Source: Bacteroidales bacterium
GTDB lineage: Bacteria > Bacteroidota > Bacteroidia > Bacteroidales > F082
Assembly (NCBI GenBank): GCA_021647205.1
Contig: JAKIVD010000007.1
Location: 83,531 to 147,530, forward strand
DNA: 64,000 bases
Direction of reading: 5' to 3'
Below the pieces are notes generated by a model. It saw nothing but the letters and a program-made list of their open reading frames with translations. It had not been told where the DNA came from and made no database searches. Of the stretch, positions 44,012 through 53,107 are shown piece after piece. The position numbers and the translations under genes are program-made. Position 1 is the first letter of the stretch. Every line of letters starts with the position of its first letter.

Positions 44012-44545
44012 TTATTTCTCAATCCATTTTACAATTTTTTTATTGTCGGGTTCCACCCAGGGGTTAATCACCTGTTCCAGTTCCCCCTTTTCGTTGACCA
44101 GGTATTTCTGAAAATTCCACTTTACCGAAGAGTTGGATTTCCCGTTCAGCTCTTTTGTGGTAAGCCATTGGTAGATGGGGGCCATGTCATCGCCTTTTAC
44201 GGAAACCTTGGCCATCATCGGAAAGCTCACACCATATTCCAGGGTGCAAAAAGCTTTAATTTCCGCATTGCTGCCCGGCTCCTGTTCTTTGAAGTTGTTT
44301 GCCGGAAAGCCGACGATAACAAAGTTTTTGTCCCTGTACCTTTTATAAAGTGCTTCAAGTTCTTTGTACTGCGGGGTAAACCCGCATTTGGAAGCCACAT
44401 TGACCACCATTACTTTTTTTCCTTTCAACTGCCCAAAGGAAAAGTCATTGCCATCAATGTCTTTCACCGTAAAGTCGTAAAAAGACTGGGAGAGGACAGC
44501 GACCGAAGTTGTTAGCAACAAAAACAGCACGAGGTATTTTTTCAT
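44012..44545 (-). CDS. Glutathione peroxidase-family protein
   Basis: This 177-residue protein has a signal peptide (MKKYLVLFLLLTTSVAVLSQ) and a thioredoxin-fold peroxidase domain: VVNVASKCGFTPQY (peroxidatic cysteine, not selenocysteine), FPANNFKEQEPG, and WNFQKYLVNEKGE. It would reduce hydroperoxides in the periplasm, likely with thioredoxin-like reductants. I chose the ATG at 44545, where the signal peptide begins; an ATG at 44569 adds eight charged residues. Confidence 0.92.
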   Translation of the reverse strand: MKKYLVLFLLLTTSVAVLSQSFYDFTVKDIDGNDFSFGQLKGKKVMVVNVASKCGFTPQYKELEALYKRYRDKNFVIVGFPANNFKEQEPGSNAEIKAFCTLEYGVSFPMMAKVSVKGDDMAPIYQWLTTKELNGKSNSSVKWNFQKYLVNEKGELEQVINPWVEPDNKKIVKWIEK

Positions 44546-44610
44546 TTTATGGTTCTTTTTGGTTGACAAAGAAACACATTTTTATCGTGAGGGAAACTTT
44601 CCCGAAGTAC

Positions 44611-44664
44611 CAGACTTTAAACTTTTCCAAAGTTCCAAACTTTGGAAAAGTTAAATAAAGTCTG
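44611..44664. repeat. Extended palindrome after the membrane-protein gene
   Basis: AACTTTTCCAAAGT (44620-44633) and ACTTTGGAAAAGTT (44639-44652) form a perfect 14-base stem, extended by CAGACTTTA (44611-44619) and TAAAGTCTG (44656-44664). The core matches the palindrome after rlmB. It sits just past the 44667 stop and could end that transcript, though no U-tract follows. Confidence 0.65.
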
Positions 44665-44666
44665 AA

Positions 44667-46487
44667 TTACTGCCGGTAAGTGTAAAACTTTAGTTCCATG
44701 TCATCCAGCAGGAATTCCTGTTTTTCTTTATTCCAGATGTAGAGTTTAATGCTGTTTATGTTCCCGGTCAGATCGGGAATTTTAAAACCGATGCTTCCCT
44801 TTCGCCATTGGTTTGTCAGCTTGTCAGGCAGCCGCTTCATCCTGAAAGCTTTGTAGAAAACAGTCTTTTGGGAAGTGTCTTTCACATCCACAACAAACAG
44901 GGCATTAGCCGCCGCATTGGTTTTGGATTCCAGGTATTTTGTTTCAAAAACAATATAAATATTCCGTTTTCCCATTACCGAATCAGGAATTACGTATGTA
45001 AACGAAGGACTGTAAATCGCAGACGCCGTCAGCTTTGCTGCCTTTGAATTAGCGACTTGTACCGGCAACCGGTTTGGGCTCCAGCCGAAAATGTCCTTTT
45101 CCAGATCGTTCTTCGTTTCAAAAAAGGGTGCGTCCTGCAAAACACCATAAAACGACTCATCGGTGTCGCCCACTGCCTGCTTGTAGCTTTGTCCCGAACG
45201 GAGAAAAACATGGGCATAGGCCTTTTTGTTCATGGCATCGGGGTGGATGATTCCTTCGGCATACTGCCACGACTGGAAAAGGTTCAGGAAAACAGTCAAT
45301 AGTAAGAATACATTAAAAGCAAGGAACGAGAGCTTACTTTTCAGCCTGACCATCATCACCAGGATGACAAGAAAAAACAGGCTGTAGTAATCGATCATCG
45401 GGCGCATTCCGAAACTGTCGCCGTAAAACCAGTTCCACCAGGAGGAAAAGGTGTAAACAAGCAGGGCGAGAAACCCCAGGAAACTGAAAAACTTATATTT
45501 CGATTGTTTAAAGAGAAAGAACAAAGCAGGTAAAAGCAACAACATGAAGGGGGTGTAAACAAACCATCCCTTACGGAAACTGAACAGGAAGTTCAACAAC
45601 TCGGGCCGGTCAAAATAGAAGCCTTCGTTTTGGTAACCATAAATAAACACCTTGCCCGTCTGCATTAGGTTGATGATGAATTGCGGGCTCAGGGCAAGCA
45701 GGAAAACCAAAGCGGCCCCGGCAAAATGAAGGCTTTTAAACTTGCTGGTGAACAGGTGCCGTAACTGCGCAAAAGAAGAAGCCAGAAAAGGGAAAGCCGC
45801 AACGACAAGCACATTGACGGGTCTGACCAACACAGTTATCCCGAGCCAAAAAGCTGCATAGAGAATACTGTTCCGTTTCTGTGTCAGAAAACTTTTCCTG
45901 ACAAAATACAGGCTTATGCTGATTATTGAAAACGAATAAGCATGAGAGTGGGAGGGAGCCACCAGGGTATAAAAAAACAGGTTGGTGCCCAAAAAGCCGG
46001 CGAAGGCTATCAGCCAGGCCTTTTCTCCCGGGACCTGGTAAGTTTCGGCCAGCTTCACAAAATATATCAAGCCGGTGGCCACCCAGAACAAAGCCGCCAA
46101 AGCCACGGAATACTGAAACAGCACATTGTAACCGTCCGCCTCGAGTCCGCTGGGCAGGGATAAAAAATATGCCAGCAGGAAGAACGGGAGTTGAAGCAAG
46201 GCCTGTCCGCAGGTGAACTTGTTTGTTAAAGTACCATTGATCCGGTGAAAATAGTGCGCCGTATAATCGGGTGGCCGACGTTGCTTTTCGCTATTAAGTA
46301 CAGCTGTGAAATCAACAGAATGAAAAACAACAAGGGCCGGCAGGTAAGCATACAACCCGCTGCCGTCTCCGTCAATCAGTATCCTCCGGTTGTCGGAGGG
46401 GCCGATAAAGTTGACCGTAACGAACGATAAAGCAAGCAGAATAAGCAATAAGCCCTGATACTTTTTGTTGCTTAACCCAAACCTCAT
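44667..46487 (-). CDS. Polytopic membrane protein, GT-C glycosyltransferase-like
   Basis: This 606-residue protein has about ten to twelve membrane helices in residues 1-410 and a C-terminal extracytoplasmic domain of about 190 residues. An early loop contains DGDGSGLYAYLPALV, and SHSHAYSFSIISISLYFV lies in a later segment; acidic residues in the first loop fit the GT-C superfamily, which uses lipid-linked sugars. Family membership is by topology and loop features only; substrate and pathway are unknown. Confidence 0.7.
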   Translation of the reverse strand: MRFGLSNKKYQGLLLILLALSFVTVNFIGPSDNRRILIDGDGSGLYAYLPALVVFHSVDFTAVLNSEKQRRPPDYTAHYFHRINGTLTNKFTCGQALLQLPFFLLAYFLSLPSGLEADGYNVLFQYSVALAALFWVATGLIYFVKLAETYQVPGEKAWLIAFAGFLGTNLFFYTLVAPSHSHAYSFSIISISLYFVRKSFLTQKRNSILYAAFWLGITVLVRPVNVLVVAAFPFLASSFAQLRHLFTSKFKSLHFAGAALVFLLALSPQFIINLMQTGKVFIYGYQNEGFYFDRPELLNFLFSFRKGWFVYTPFMLLLLPALFFLFKQSKYKFFSFLGFLALLVYTFSSWWNWFYGDSFGMRPMIDYYSLFFLVILVMMVRLKSKLSFLAFNVFLLLTVFLNLFQSWQYAEGIIHPDAMNKKAYAHVFLRSGQSYKQAVGDTDESFYGVLQDAPFFETKNDLEKDIFGWSPNRLPVQVANSKAAKLTASAIYSPSFTYVIPDSVMGKRNIYIVFETKYLESKTNAAANALFVVDVKDTSQKTVFYKAFRMKRLPDKLTNQWRKGSIGFKIPDLTGNINSIKLYIWNKEKQEFLLDDMELKFYTYRQ

Positions 46488-46570
46488 TTCCCTGTTGTTT
46501 CCTGCAAATTGTGTGCTTGCACAATGCGTTTAAAAATTGGATAAAAGTAACAAAATGGGCTATTGTTTTG

Positions 46571-46578
46571 TATTTTTG
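46571..46578 (+). promoter_or_regulatory. Promoter -7 box for the Cys/Met PLP enzyme gene
   Basis: TATTTTTG is exact to TAnnTTTG and lies 28 bases before the ATG at 46606, inside a longer open frame. No TTG is found 19-21 bases upstream. Confidence 0.4.
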
Positions 46579-46605
46579 TTGGCGAAACCTATAACGAAAA
46601 CCCGC

Positions 46606-47811
46606 ATGACAAAAAAGTTTGATCCGGCAACAGCCATCCAGGATGTCCACCTGTTTGGTGAATTTGGGGGTGTTAACCCTTCCATTACCGATTCGGCAAC
46701 CTACACTTTTCTGGATGAAAAGACGATGATTGATGCTTTCCAGGGGGAAGCAGAAGGCTGCTTCCTTTATTCGCGGCACTGGAATCCTTCAAATAAATAC
46801 CTCTCCGATTCCCTTGCCGCCATGGAAGGCACGGAATCGGCATGGGTTACTGCTTCCGGCATGGCGGCAATCACTACCACCATCCTGCAATTGTGCAATA
46901 CCGGCGATCATGTTGTTACCAGTGTTACAACCTACGGGGGCACTTTTGCTTTCTTAAAGAATTACCTCACAAAATTCAATATTGATGTTACTTTTGTTAA
47001 CATTGCCGACCTTGAAAGTGTAAAGAAAGCCATCCGGCCAAACACCAAAGTACTGTACACCGAAAGCATGACCAACCCCATGCTGCAAATTTCCAATATT
47101 CCCGAACTGTCGCGGATAACCAAAGGGCAGGGCATCCAACTGGTGGTTGACAACACTTTCACACCTTTAATCATCAGCCCGTTTCAACTGGGGGCCGACA
47201 TTGTGGTTTACTCTATGACAAAGTTCATCAACGGGAAAAATGATTGTGTGGCCGGTGTCATTTGTGCTTCAACAGCTTTTATCGAAGCCATCAGCGATGT
47301 GAATACCGGGACGGCCATGCTGTTGGGCCCCGTACTCGATCCTTTGCGTTCATCTTCCATCCTGAAAAACCTGGGGACTTTACATATCCGCATGAAACAA
47401 CACAGCAGCAATGCACTTTACCTTGCCAAAAAATTCAAAGAGATTGGCTTGAAGTTCAATTATCCGGGCCTTCCCGACCACCCCGATTATAAGTTGATGC
47501 GGGAAATTATGAATGAACAATTCGGGTTTGGCGGGATGATCGCCATTGATGTGGAAACGGCAGAACTCGCAGCCCCTTTCATGGAGAAAATGCAGGAGGC
47601 AGGGGTGGGCTACCATGCGGTAAGCCTGGGCTATTTCAAGACCCTGTTTTCCAATTCGGGAAAAAGTACTTCGTCTGAAGTGCCACCGGAAATCCAAAAG
47701 GAAATGGGGCTTTCCCCCGGTCTGATACGTTTTTCGGTTGGACTTGACAACGACATTGAACGGACGTTTGAGTTGATAAAATCTGTACTGGTGGAAACCG
47801 GGCTGATTTAA
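46606..47811 (+). CDS. Cys/Met-metabolism PLP enzyme
   Basis: This 401-residue enzyme belongs to the cystathionine gamma-synthase/methionine gamma-lyase family. Motifs: YSRHWNPSN near the N-terminus, MEGTESAWVTASGMAAI, VVDNTFTPLIISPFQLGAD, and the PLP lysine in SMTKFINGKND. The C-terminal LIRFSVGLDNDIERTFE is characteristic. It could be a methionine gamma-lyase-like or O-acetylhomoserine-type enzyme; the sequence does not separate these. The start at 46606 lies after a -7 box. Confidence 0.9.
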   Translation: MTKKFDPATAIQDVHLFGEFGGVNPSITDSATYTFLDEKTMIDAFQGEAEGCFLYSRHWNPSNKYLSDSLAAMEGTESAWVTASGMAAITTTILQLCNTGDHVVTSVTTYGGTFAFLKNYLTKFNIDVTFVNIADLESVKKAIRPNTKVLYTESMTNPMLQISNIPELSRITKGQGIQLVVDNTFTPLIISPFQLGADIVVYSMTKFINGKNDCVAGVICASTAFIEAISDVNTGTAMLLGPVLDPLRSSSILKNLGTLHIRMKQHSSNALYLAKKFKEIGLKFNYPGLPDHPDYKLMREIMNEQFGFGGMIAIDVETAELAAPFMEKMQEAGVGYHAVSLGYFKTLFSNSGKSTSSEVPPEIQKEMGLSPGLIRFSVGLDNDIERTFELIKSVLVETGLI

Positions 47812-47924
47812 GTAAGGCTTTTCAAACATGCAGAGCAAGTTAGTGGATGATTCTTATTGGTCGCAGATGATGAACTGAAAACAAAAGTAGTTGCCCCCTG
47901 ACAACATAACGAAAATCTTTGGAG

Positions 47925-47988
47925 GCAGGAATTTAGGGGCGTCTATTTGTGGCTGTTCCCCTCTTTTGCCAATGACCTAAATTCCTGC
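47925..47988. repeat. Inverted repeat around the orphan sorting-domain fragment
   Basis: GCAGGAATTTAGG (47925-47937) is perfectly inverted as CCTAAATTCCTGC (47976-47988), 38 bases apart. The right arm lies inside the fragment's reading frame. It may mark a rearrangement or a small mobile element end. Confidence 0.5.
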
Positions 47989-48228
47989 AAAAATGTAAAG
48001 CACCTGATTATTAAACCAAACCCTGTTGAAAACCAGGTTGCTTTGGGCCTTCCCGGAAATGACAAGATGCAGCAAGTTGAAATTACCGGAAATAGTGGCA
48101 GGACTGTTATGCAAAACGGGTCGTTAACAGCTAACAGAATTAAAGTAAGTGAGTTGGCGGTGGGGGTGTATTTTATCTGTATTACAACCAAAGAAGACAA
48201 ATACCTGTCCAGGTTTGTGAAAAAATAA
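47947..48228 (+). pseudogene. Orphan T9SS type A sorting domain fragment
   Basis: The 93-codon frame opens with a TTG and has no ATG, signal peptide or passenger domain. Its last about 72 residues (IKPNPVENQVALGL ... VEITGNSGRTVMQNG ... SELAVGVYFICITTK ... SRFVKK) are a typical T9SS C-terminal sorting domain. It is probably the remaining 3' end of a secreted-protein gene whose front part was lost; an inverted repeat at its 5' edge supports a rearrangement. A strong terminator follows, consistent with a once-functional gene end. Confidence 0.75.
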
Positions 48229-48240
48229 TGAGTGCAAATA

Positions 48241-48272
48241 AAAAACCCCGTGAGAATTTCAACGGGGTTTTT
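48241..48272. terminator. Bidirectional rho-independent terminator
   Basis: AAAAACCCCGT (48241-48251) pairs perfectly with ACGGGGTTTTT (48262-48272) over 11 bases with a 10-base loop; T-rich on both strands. It separates the convergent fragment at 47947-48228 and the gene at 48297-49034. Confidence 0.9.
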
Positions 48273-48296
48273 GTATTAAAGTCTTTTTTTGTACAT

Positions 48297-49034
48297 TTAT
48301 TTCACGCTCATCTCAGGCATCAGCACCGATAATTCGTCATCGGCAGATACTACAATATCCTGAAATTCCTCCATCAATTCCCACCAGCTTCCTTCGCCGT
48401 GAACTTCATCAAAGTCTTCTTTCAGTTTTTGATCATCATCGAGGAATGACCACTTCTCAAACATCGTCTCTACAGCAACATCCCTTCCATTCTTGTTGTC
48501 AAATTGATTCCAGTAAACAGAAAAGTTCTGCTCGTACTTTTTCTCTTTAAATACTTCCGAAACTTTTTCCAAAATGGCTTTAAAGCGGTACTTGTCTCCG
48601 TCCTCAATATCAAAAACCGTGAATACTACTTTACTGCCCGATTTGAAGTTTTCAGGTCTGTAAGTGAGTTTGTCATCTTCGCGCCAATATTCGCTGGCCA
48701 CTATATCAAAAGCTGAACCGATGGCGTTTTCCCAGTCTTTGTCATGCGCTTCTCCCGAAGGCCTGCTGTCATAATCCGTAAATGTTGCCGGGTACATTAC
48801 CCATGTCCATGTGCCTTGCAGATCGCCTGTAAGTGTTGACCACATGCTGGCCTTGAAAGGTTTTTCGCTATGGTACTTCACGTTGTGCCCGGCGATGGCT
48901 TTTGACGCTGCATCAAGGTCTGCACCAGGAATCGGTCTCAAATAAACCAGTTCCATCATTTTGTAGTCGTTTTGCCCAATAGCAAAAAGGGTCGCGAAGC
49001 ATAGTAGCACGACGATTGTAATCGTTTTTTTCAT
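48297..49034 (-). CDS. Secreted protein of unknown function
   Basis: This 245-residue protein has a signal peptide (MKKTITIVVLLCFATLFAIGQ). Two halves of similar size (about 28-130 and 135-220) each begin with a hydrophobic strand and have amphipathic helix and Trp-rich strand patterns, compatible with a tandem dimeric alpha-beta barrel (ABM/NIPSNAP-like) fold. I recognise no named family. It has no sorting domain and is probably periplasmic. Confidence 0.75.
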   Translation of the reverse strand: MKKTITIVVLLCFATLFAIGQNDYKMMELVYLRPIPGADLDAASKAIAGHNVKYHSEKPFKASMWSTLTGDLQGTWTWVMYPATFTDYDSRPSGEAHDKDWENAIGSAFDIVASEYWREDDKLTYRPENFKSGSKVVFTVFDIEDGDKYRFKAILEKVSEVFKEKKYEQNFSVYWNQFDNKNGRDVAVETMFEKWSFLDDDQKLKEDFDEVHGEGSWWELMEEFQDIVVSADDELSVLMPEMSVK

Positions 49035-49314
49035 GATGTTTTTAATTAGTTATAACAATGTTAATACGGTAAAAGTAAACATCCGTTTGTCAGAAACAGT
49101 TTGATTAACAACAGATTAACATTTACAGAGATTTGAACTGAAAATTTGGGCGATTTTATTGTATGTACTTTCAGGTCGTTCTTGAAATGTGTGTCCTGTC
49201 AAATTGAAACAGCTTTTGTTTCACTGATGAGTTTACTAAGACGATACATTAACAGGGAATGAGGCTCGAAAAATTAAATCCTGTTTTGACAAAGCAGACC
49301 AACACTCCTTTTCT
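49035..49314. other. Divergent non-coding region
   Basis: This region lies between the divergent 48297-49034 gene and the symporter. It is AT-rich with several TTAACA strings (49074-49120, 49246) but no palindrome, hairpin or RNA gene that I can support. A -7 box follows at its right end. Confidence 0.5.
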
Positions 49315-49322
49315 TACTTTTG
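49315..49322 (+). promoter_or_regulatory. Promoter -7 box for the symporter gene
   Basis: TACTTTTGC is exact to TAnnTTTG and lies 33 bases before the ATG at 49356, which makes the earlier in-frame TTG at 49320 impossible as a start. The nearest upstream TTG is 26 bases away. Confidence 0.45.
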
Positions 49323-49355
49323 CCCAGGAATCTCATTTTTACAGCCCAACAGCCG

Positions 49356-50819
49356 ATGACCCCCGGATTGATTTTTACCAGTTTCCTGTTGTACACCTTG
49401 TTAATCTTCGCTGTTTCCTGGTTTACGTCTCGGAAAGCAGATAACCAGAGCTTTTTCATCGGCAACAAAAAATCGCCCTGGCTTGTGGTGGCTTACGGGA
49501 TGATCGGCGCCTCACTGTCGGGGGTGACCTTTATTTCCATCCCGGGCTGGGTGGGCGATACCGGTTTTACCTATTTTGCCATCGTTTTGGGATACGTATT
49601 GGGTTATGCCGTCATTTCGTGGGTGTTGCTGCCCATGTACTACCGGCTGAACCTGACTTCTATTTATACCTACCTGGATCAGCGTTTCGGCAAAAGTGCC
49701 TACACCACCGGTGCCGTTTTCTTTTTGATCTCCCGTGTCGTCGGCGCTTCGTTCAGGATGTTCCTGGTGGTGAGCGTGCTCCAGGTATTTGTGTTCGGCC
49801 ATTTTGGCATTCCCTTTTGGATGACGGTGGTCCTGTTCATGGTGCTCATCCAGTTGTACACCATGAAAGGTGGCATTAAAACCATTGTCTGGACCGATAC
49901 GCTGCAAACTACTTTTATGATCCTTGCCGTTTTGCTGACCATCGGGATGATCATCAGGCAAATGGACACTTCGCTGACAGAAATGGTGAGAACCGTGTGG
50001 GAAAGCGATTTGTCACGCGTGTTTGTAACGGACACCGGCAGCAAGCAAAATTTCTTTAAACTGCTGTTCAGCGGCATGTTCATCACCATTGTGATGACGG
50101 GACTGGACCAGGACATGATGCAGAAGAACCTCAGTTGCCGCAACCTGAAAGACGCCCGGAAAAACATGACCACCCTGAGCTTGATCCTGGTTCCCGTTAA
50201 CCTGGTTTTTCTTTTCCTCGGGGCGGTTCTTTACCTGTACGCCGGGCAAGCCGGTGTGGAAATGCCTGCCCTGAGCGACCATCTTTTCCCTGCCATTGCG
50301 TTCGGCCACCTGGGCATGCTGGCAGGTATCGTCTTCATCATCGGCTTGATCTCAGCCGCTTATTCGAGTGCCGACAGCGCCCTGACTGCCCTGACCACTT
50401 CTTTCAGCATTGATATTTTAAAGCTCGATAAAAAGTACGGCAATAATGAAAACTTGTTAAAAAGTAAGCGTCAGCAGGTGCATCTGGGCATGGCCTTAAT
50501 TATTATTTTTGTCATCGTTGCGTTTGAACTGATTAACAACCAGGCGATTATTGCACAGCTTTTTACCTTCGCGGGCTACACTTACGGTCCACTGCTGGGT
50601 TTGTACGCCTTTGGCCTGTTTACGAAAATCAGGGTCAACGACAAATGGGTTCCGTTGGTTGCGGTAATGGCACCGCTGCTGTCGTGGTTGTTGAGCCATT
50701 ATTCGGAAGCGTTGTTTAACGGTTACCAAATTGGTTTCGAACTGCTGATATTTAACGGCCTGTTTACTTTTGCCGGGCTGCTTTTCCTGAGAAAAGGCAG
50801 GCATGCTAAGGTGGGGTGA
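49356..50819 (+). CDS. Sodium/solute symporter (SSS family)
   Basis: This 487-residue transporter has about 13 membrane helices with SSS features: SWFTSRKADNQSFFIGNKKS near the N-terminus, GMIGASLSGVTFISIPGW, LTSIYTYLDQRFG, and the TM8 region IGLISAAYSSADSALTALTT, which holds the sodium-site serines. It takes up a solute with Na+; the substrate is unknown. It is 57 bases upstream of glnN on the same strand. Confidence 0.9.
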   Translation: MTPGLIFTSFLLYTLLIFAVSWFTSRKADNQSFFIGNKKSPWLVVAYGMIGASLSGVTFISIPGWVGDTGFTYFAIVLGYVLGYAVISWVLLPMYYRLNLTSIYTYLDQRFGKSAYTTGAVFFLISRVVGASFRMFLVVSVLQVFVFGHFGIPFWMTVVLFMVLIQLYTMKGGIKTIVWTDTLQTTFMILAVLLTIGMIIRQMDTSLTEMVRTVWESDLSRVFVTDTGSKQNFFKLLFSGMFITIVMTGLDQDMMQKNLSCRNLKDARKNMTTLSLILVPVNLVFLFLGAVLYLYAGQAGVEMPALSDHLFPAIAFGHLGMLAGIVFIIGLISAAYSSADSALTALTTSFSIDILKLDKKYGNNENLLKSKRQQVHLGMALIIIFVIVAFELINNQAIIAQLFTFAGYTYGPLLGLYAFGLFTKIRVNDKWVPLVAVMAPLLSWLLSHYSEALFNGYQIGFELLIFNGLFTFAGLLFLRKGRHAKVG

Positions 50820-50876
50820 ACAGTTACGGTTGACATTCATCCGTATAAAATAAACGAAAAGAAAAATACAGAATAC

Positions 50877-53069
50877 ATGTCAAATTTCAGATTCATTGCT
50901 TTAGAGAAAACGATTAACCGTCCGGTTACCGAAGTCAAATACCCGTCAAGGAAAGTGTCCGATTATTTTGGTTCGATGACTTTTAACGAAACAGCCATGC
51001 GCGAGTACCTGACCGACGAAGCCTTTCGTGTGGTGGAGAAAGCCATTGAAAAAGGGGAACGCATCGACCGCAAAATTGTTGATCAGATAGCCTCGGCCAT
51101 GAAGGCTTGGGCGATGGCCAAAGGGGTAACTCATTACACCCATTGGTTCCATCCCCTTACCGGTTCCACGGCAGAAAAACACGATGCCTTCATCAATCCC
51201 GTTGAAGGCGGCAGGGCGCTTGAAGATTTTCAGGGCAGTTCGCTGGTTCAGCAGGAACCCGATGCATCCAGTTTTCCAAGCGGTGGAATCCGGAATACTT
51301 TTGAAGCCAGGGGATATACTGCCTGGGACCCCACTTCGCCGGCTTTTATCATGGAACACACGCTCTGTATCCCGACCATCTTTATTTCTTATACCGGCGA
51401 ATCGCTTGATTACAAAACACCCCTGCTCCGGTCGATGAAAGCACTGGATGAGATTGCCAGTCAGGCATGCAAATATTTTGATAAAAATGTAAACAAAGTT
51501 TATGCAACCCTGGGTTGGGAGCAGGAATATTTTCTGGTGGACTCGGCACTTTTTGCTGCACGCCCCGATCTTGTTTTGACGGGAAAAACGGTGTTCGGCC
51601 ATTCGTCGGCCAAGGACCAGCAATTGTCTGATCATTATTTTGGGACCATTCATATCCGTGCACTCGCCTTTATGCAGGATTTGGAAATCGAGTCGCATAA
51701 ACTGGGCATCCCCTTAAAAACAAGACACAACGAAGTTGCCCCGAGCCAGTTTGAGTGCGCGCCGGTTTTTGAAGAGGTAAATATTGCCGTCGACCACAAC
51801 CAACTGCTGATGCACCTGCTTGACAAAGTGGCACGCCGCCATCATTTTAAAGTACTGTTGCATGAAAAACCCTATGCAGGAGTAAATGGTTCGGGCAAAC
51901 ACAACAACTGGTCGCTGGCAACCGATACCGGGATTAATTTATTGTCGCCGGGAAAAACCCTGAAAGACAATTTCAGGTTCATCACCATTTTGGTGAACAT
52001 CCTCAAAGCTGTCCACGACAATGAAGAACTCATCAGGGCGAGTATTGCCTCTGAGGGCAACGATCTGCGTCTTGGAGCCAACGAGGCGCCACCGGCCATT
52101 ATTTCGGTTTTCATCGGCGAACAGATCACGCGCACTTTGCACGAAATTGAGAAGATGCCCTCCCGAAAATCGTTCAACCACAACAACAACGATAAGGATA
52201 CGCAAATCAATATCCCGAAGATACCTGAGATACTTTTTGACAATACTGATCGCAACCGGACTTCGCCCTTTGCTTTTACAGGAAATAAATTCGAGTTCCG
52301 CGCGGTGGGTTCCACTGCCAATACAGCCAAACCCATGTTTGTTTTAAACACAATTATGGCCGACCAGTTACAGCAGTTTAAAAAGGATGTTGACAAACAG
52401 ATTGCAGCGGGAATTAAGAAGGACGATGCCATTTTCAATACCATCAAGCGCTACATCAAAGAATCGAAGAATATCCGGTTTGAAGGGAACTCTTATAGCG
52501 ACGAATGGGTGGAAGAAGCAGCGAGACGGGGACTGTCGAACAACCGCAAAACACCGGAGGCATTGGGTGCCTTTATTTCCAATAAGACCATTGATTTATT
52601 CAAACGTCAACAGGTGATGAATGAAACGGAGCTCCATGCCCGTTACGAAATCAAACTGGAAAAATACATCAAGAAACTGCAAATCGAATCAAGGGTGATG
52701 GGTGATTTGGCCATTAACCACATTCTTCCCACAGCCATTCATTACCAAAACCGGCTGATTGAAAATGCACGGGGGCTGAAAGAAGTACTGGACTCCAAGT
52801 CGTTTGTTAAATTATCGCGCAACCAACTGAATACCATTAAGGAAATCTCGGACCATATTGCAACCATCAAAGAAATGTCGCAGCAAATGCTGGATGCAAG
52901 GAAAAAGGCCAACCATATCGAAGGATCTTTCGACAAGGCAAGTGCATACAAAGACGGCGTATTGGTACATTTTGACAAAATCCGTTACCATGTTGACAAA
53001 CTGGAACTACTGGTTGACGACGAACTCTGGCCCCTGCCCAAATACAGGGAGTTGCTGTTTATCAAGTAA
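50877..53069 (+). CDS. glnN: Glutamine synthetase type III
   Basis: This 730-residue enzyme is a GSIII-type glutamine synthetase, making glutamine from glutamate and ammonia with ATP. The length and order fit GSIII: VTHYTHWFHPLTGSTAEKHD, the GWEQEYFLVD metal-site motif, TRHNEVAPSQFECAPVFEE, GVNGSGKHNNWS, EGNDLRLGANEAPPAI, and ENKFEFRAVGS-like NKFEFRAVGST. It forms dodecamers in characterised members. It has no adenylylation-type GSI regulation. Confidence 0.96.
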   Translation: MSNFRFIALEKTINRPVTEVKYPSRKVSDYFGSMTFNETAMREYLTDEAFRVVEKAIEKGERIDRKIVDQIASAMKAWAMAKGVTHYTHWFHPLTGSTAEKHDAFINPVEGGRALEDFQGSSLVQQEPDASSFPSGGIRNTFEARGYTAWDPTSPAFIMEHTLCIPTIFISYTGESLDYKTPLLRSMKALDEIASQACKYFDKNVNKVYATLGWEQEYFLVDSALFAARPDLVLTGKTVFGHSSAKDQQLSDHYFGTIHIRALAFMQDLEIESHKLGIPLKTRHNEVAPSQFECAPVFEEVNIAVDHNQLLMHLLDKVARRHHFKVLLHEKPYAGVNGSGKHNNWSLATDTGINLLSPGKTLKDNFRFITILVNILKAVHDNEELIRASIASEGNDLRLGANEAPPAIISVFIGEQITRTLHEIEKMPSRKSFNHNNNDKDTQINIPKIPEILFDNTDRNRTSPFAFTGNKFEFRAVGSTANTAKPMFVLNTIMADQLQQFKKDVDKQIAAGIKKDDAIFNTIKRYIKESKNIRFEGNSYSDEWVEEAARRGLSNNRKTPEALGAFISNKTIDLFKRQQVMNETELHARYEIKLEKYIKKLQIESRVMGDLAINHILPTAIHYQNRLIENARGLKEVLDSKSFVKLSRNQLNTIKEISDHIATIKEMSQQMLDARKKANHIEGSFDKASAYKDGVLVHFDKIRYHVDKLELLVDDELWPLPKYRELLFIK

Positions 53070-53107
53070 GCTGTTTGCCTGAAAATTTCCAGAGAAAATA
53101 TTTCTTC

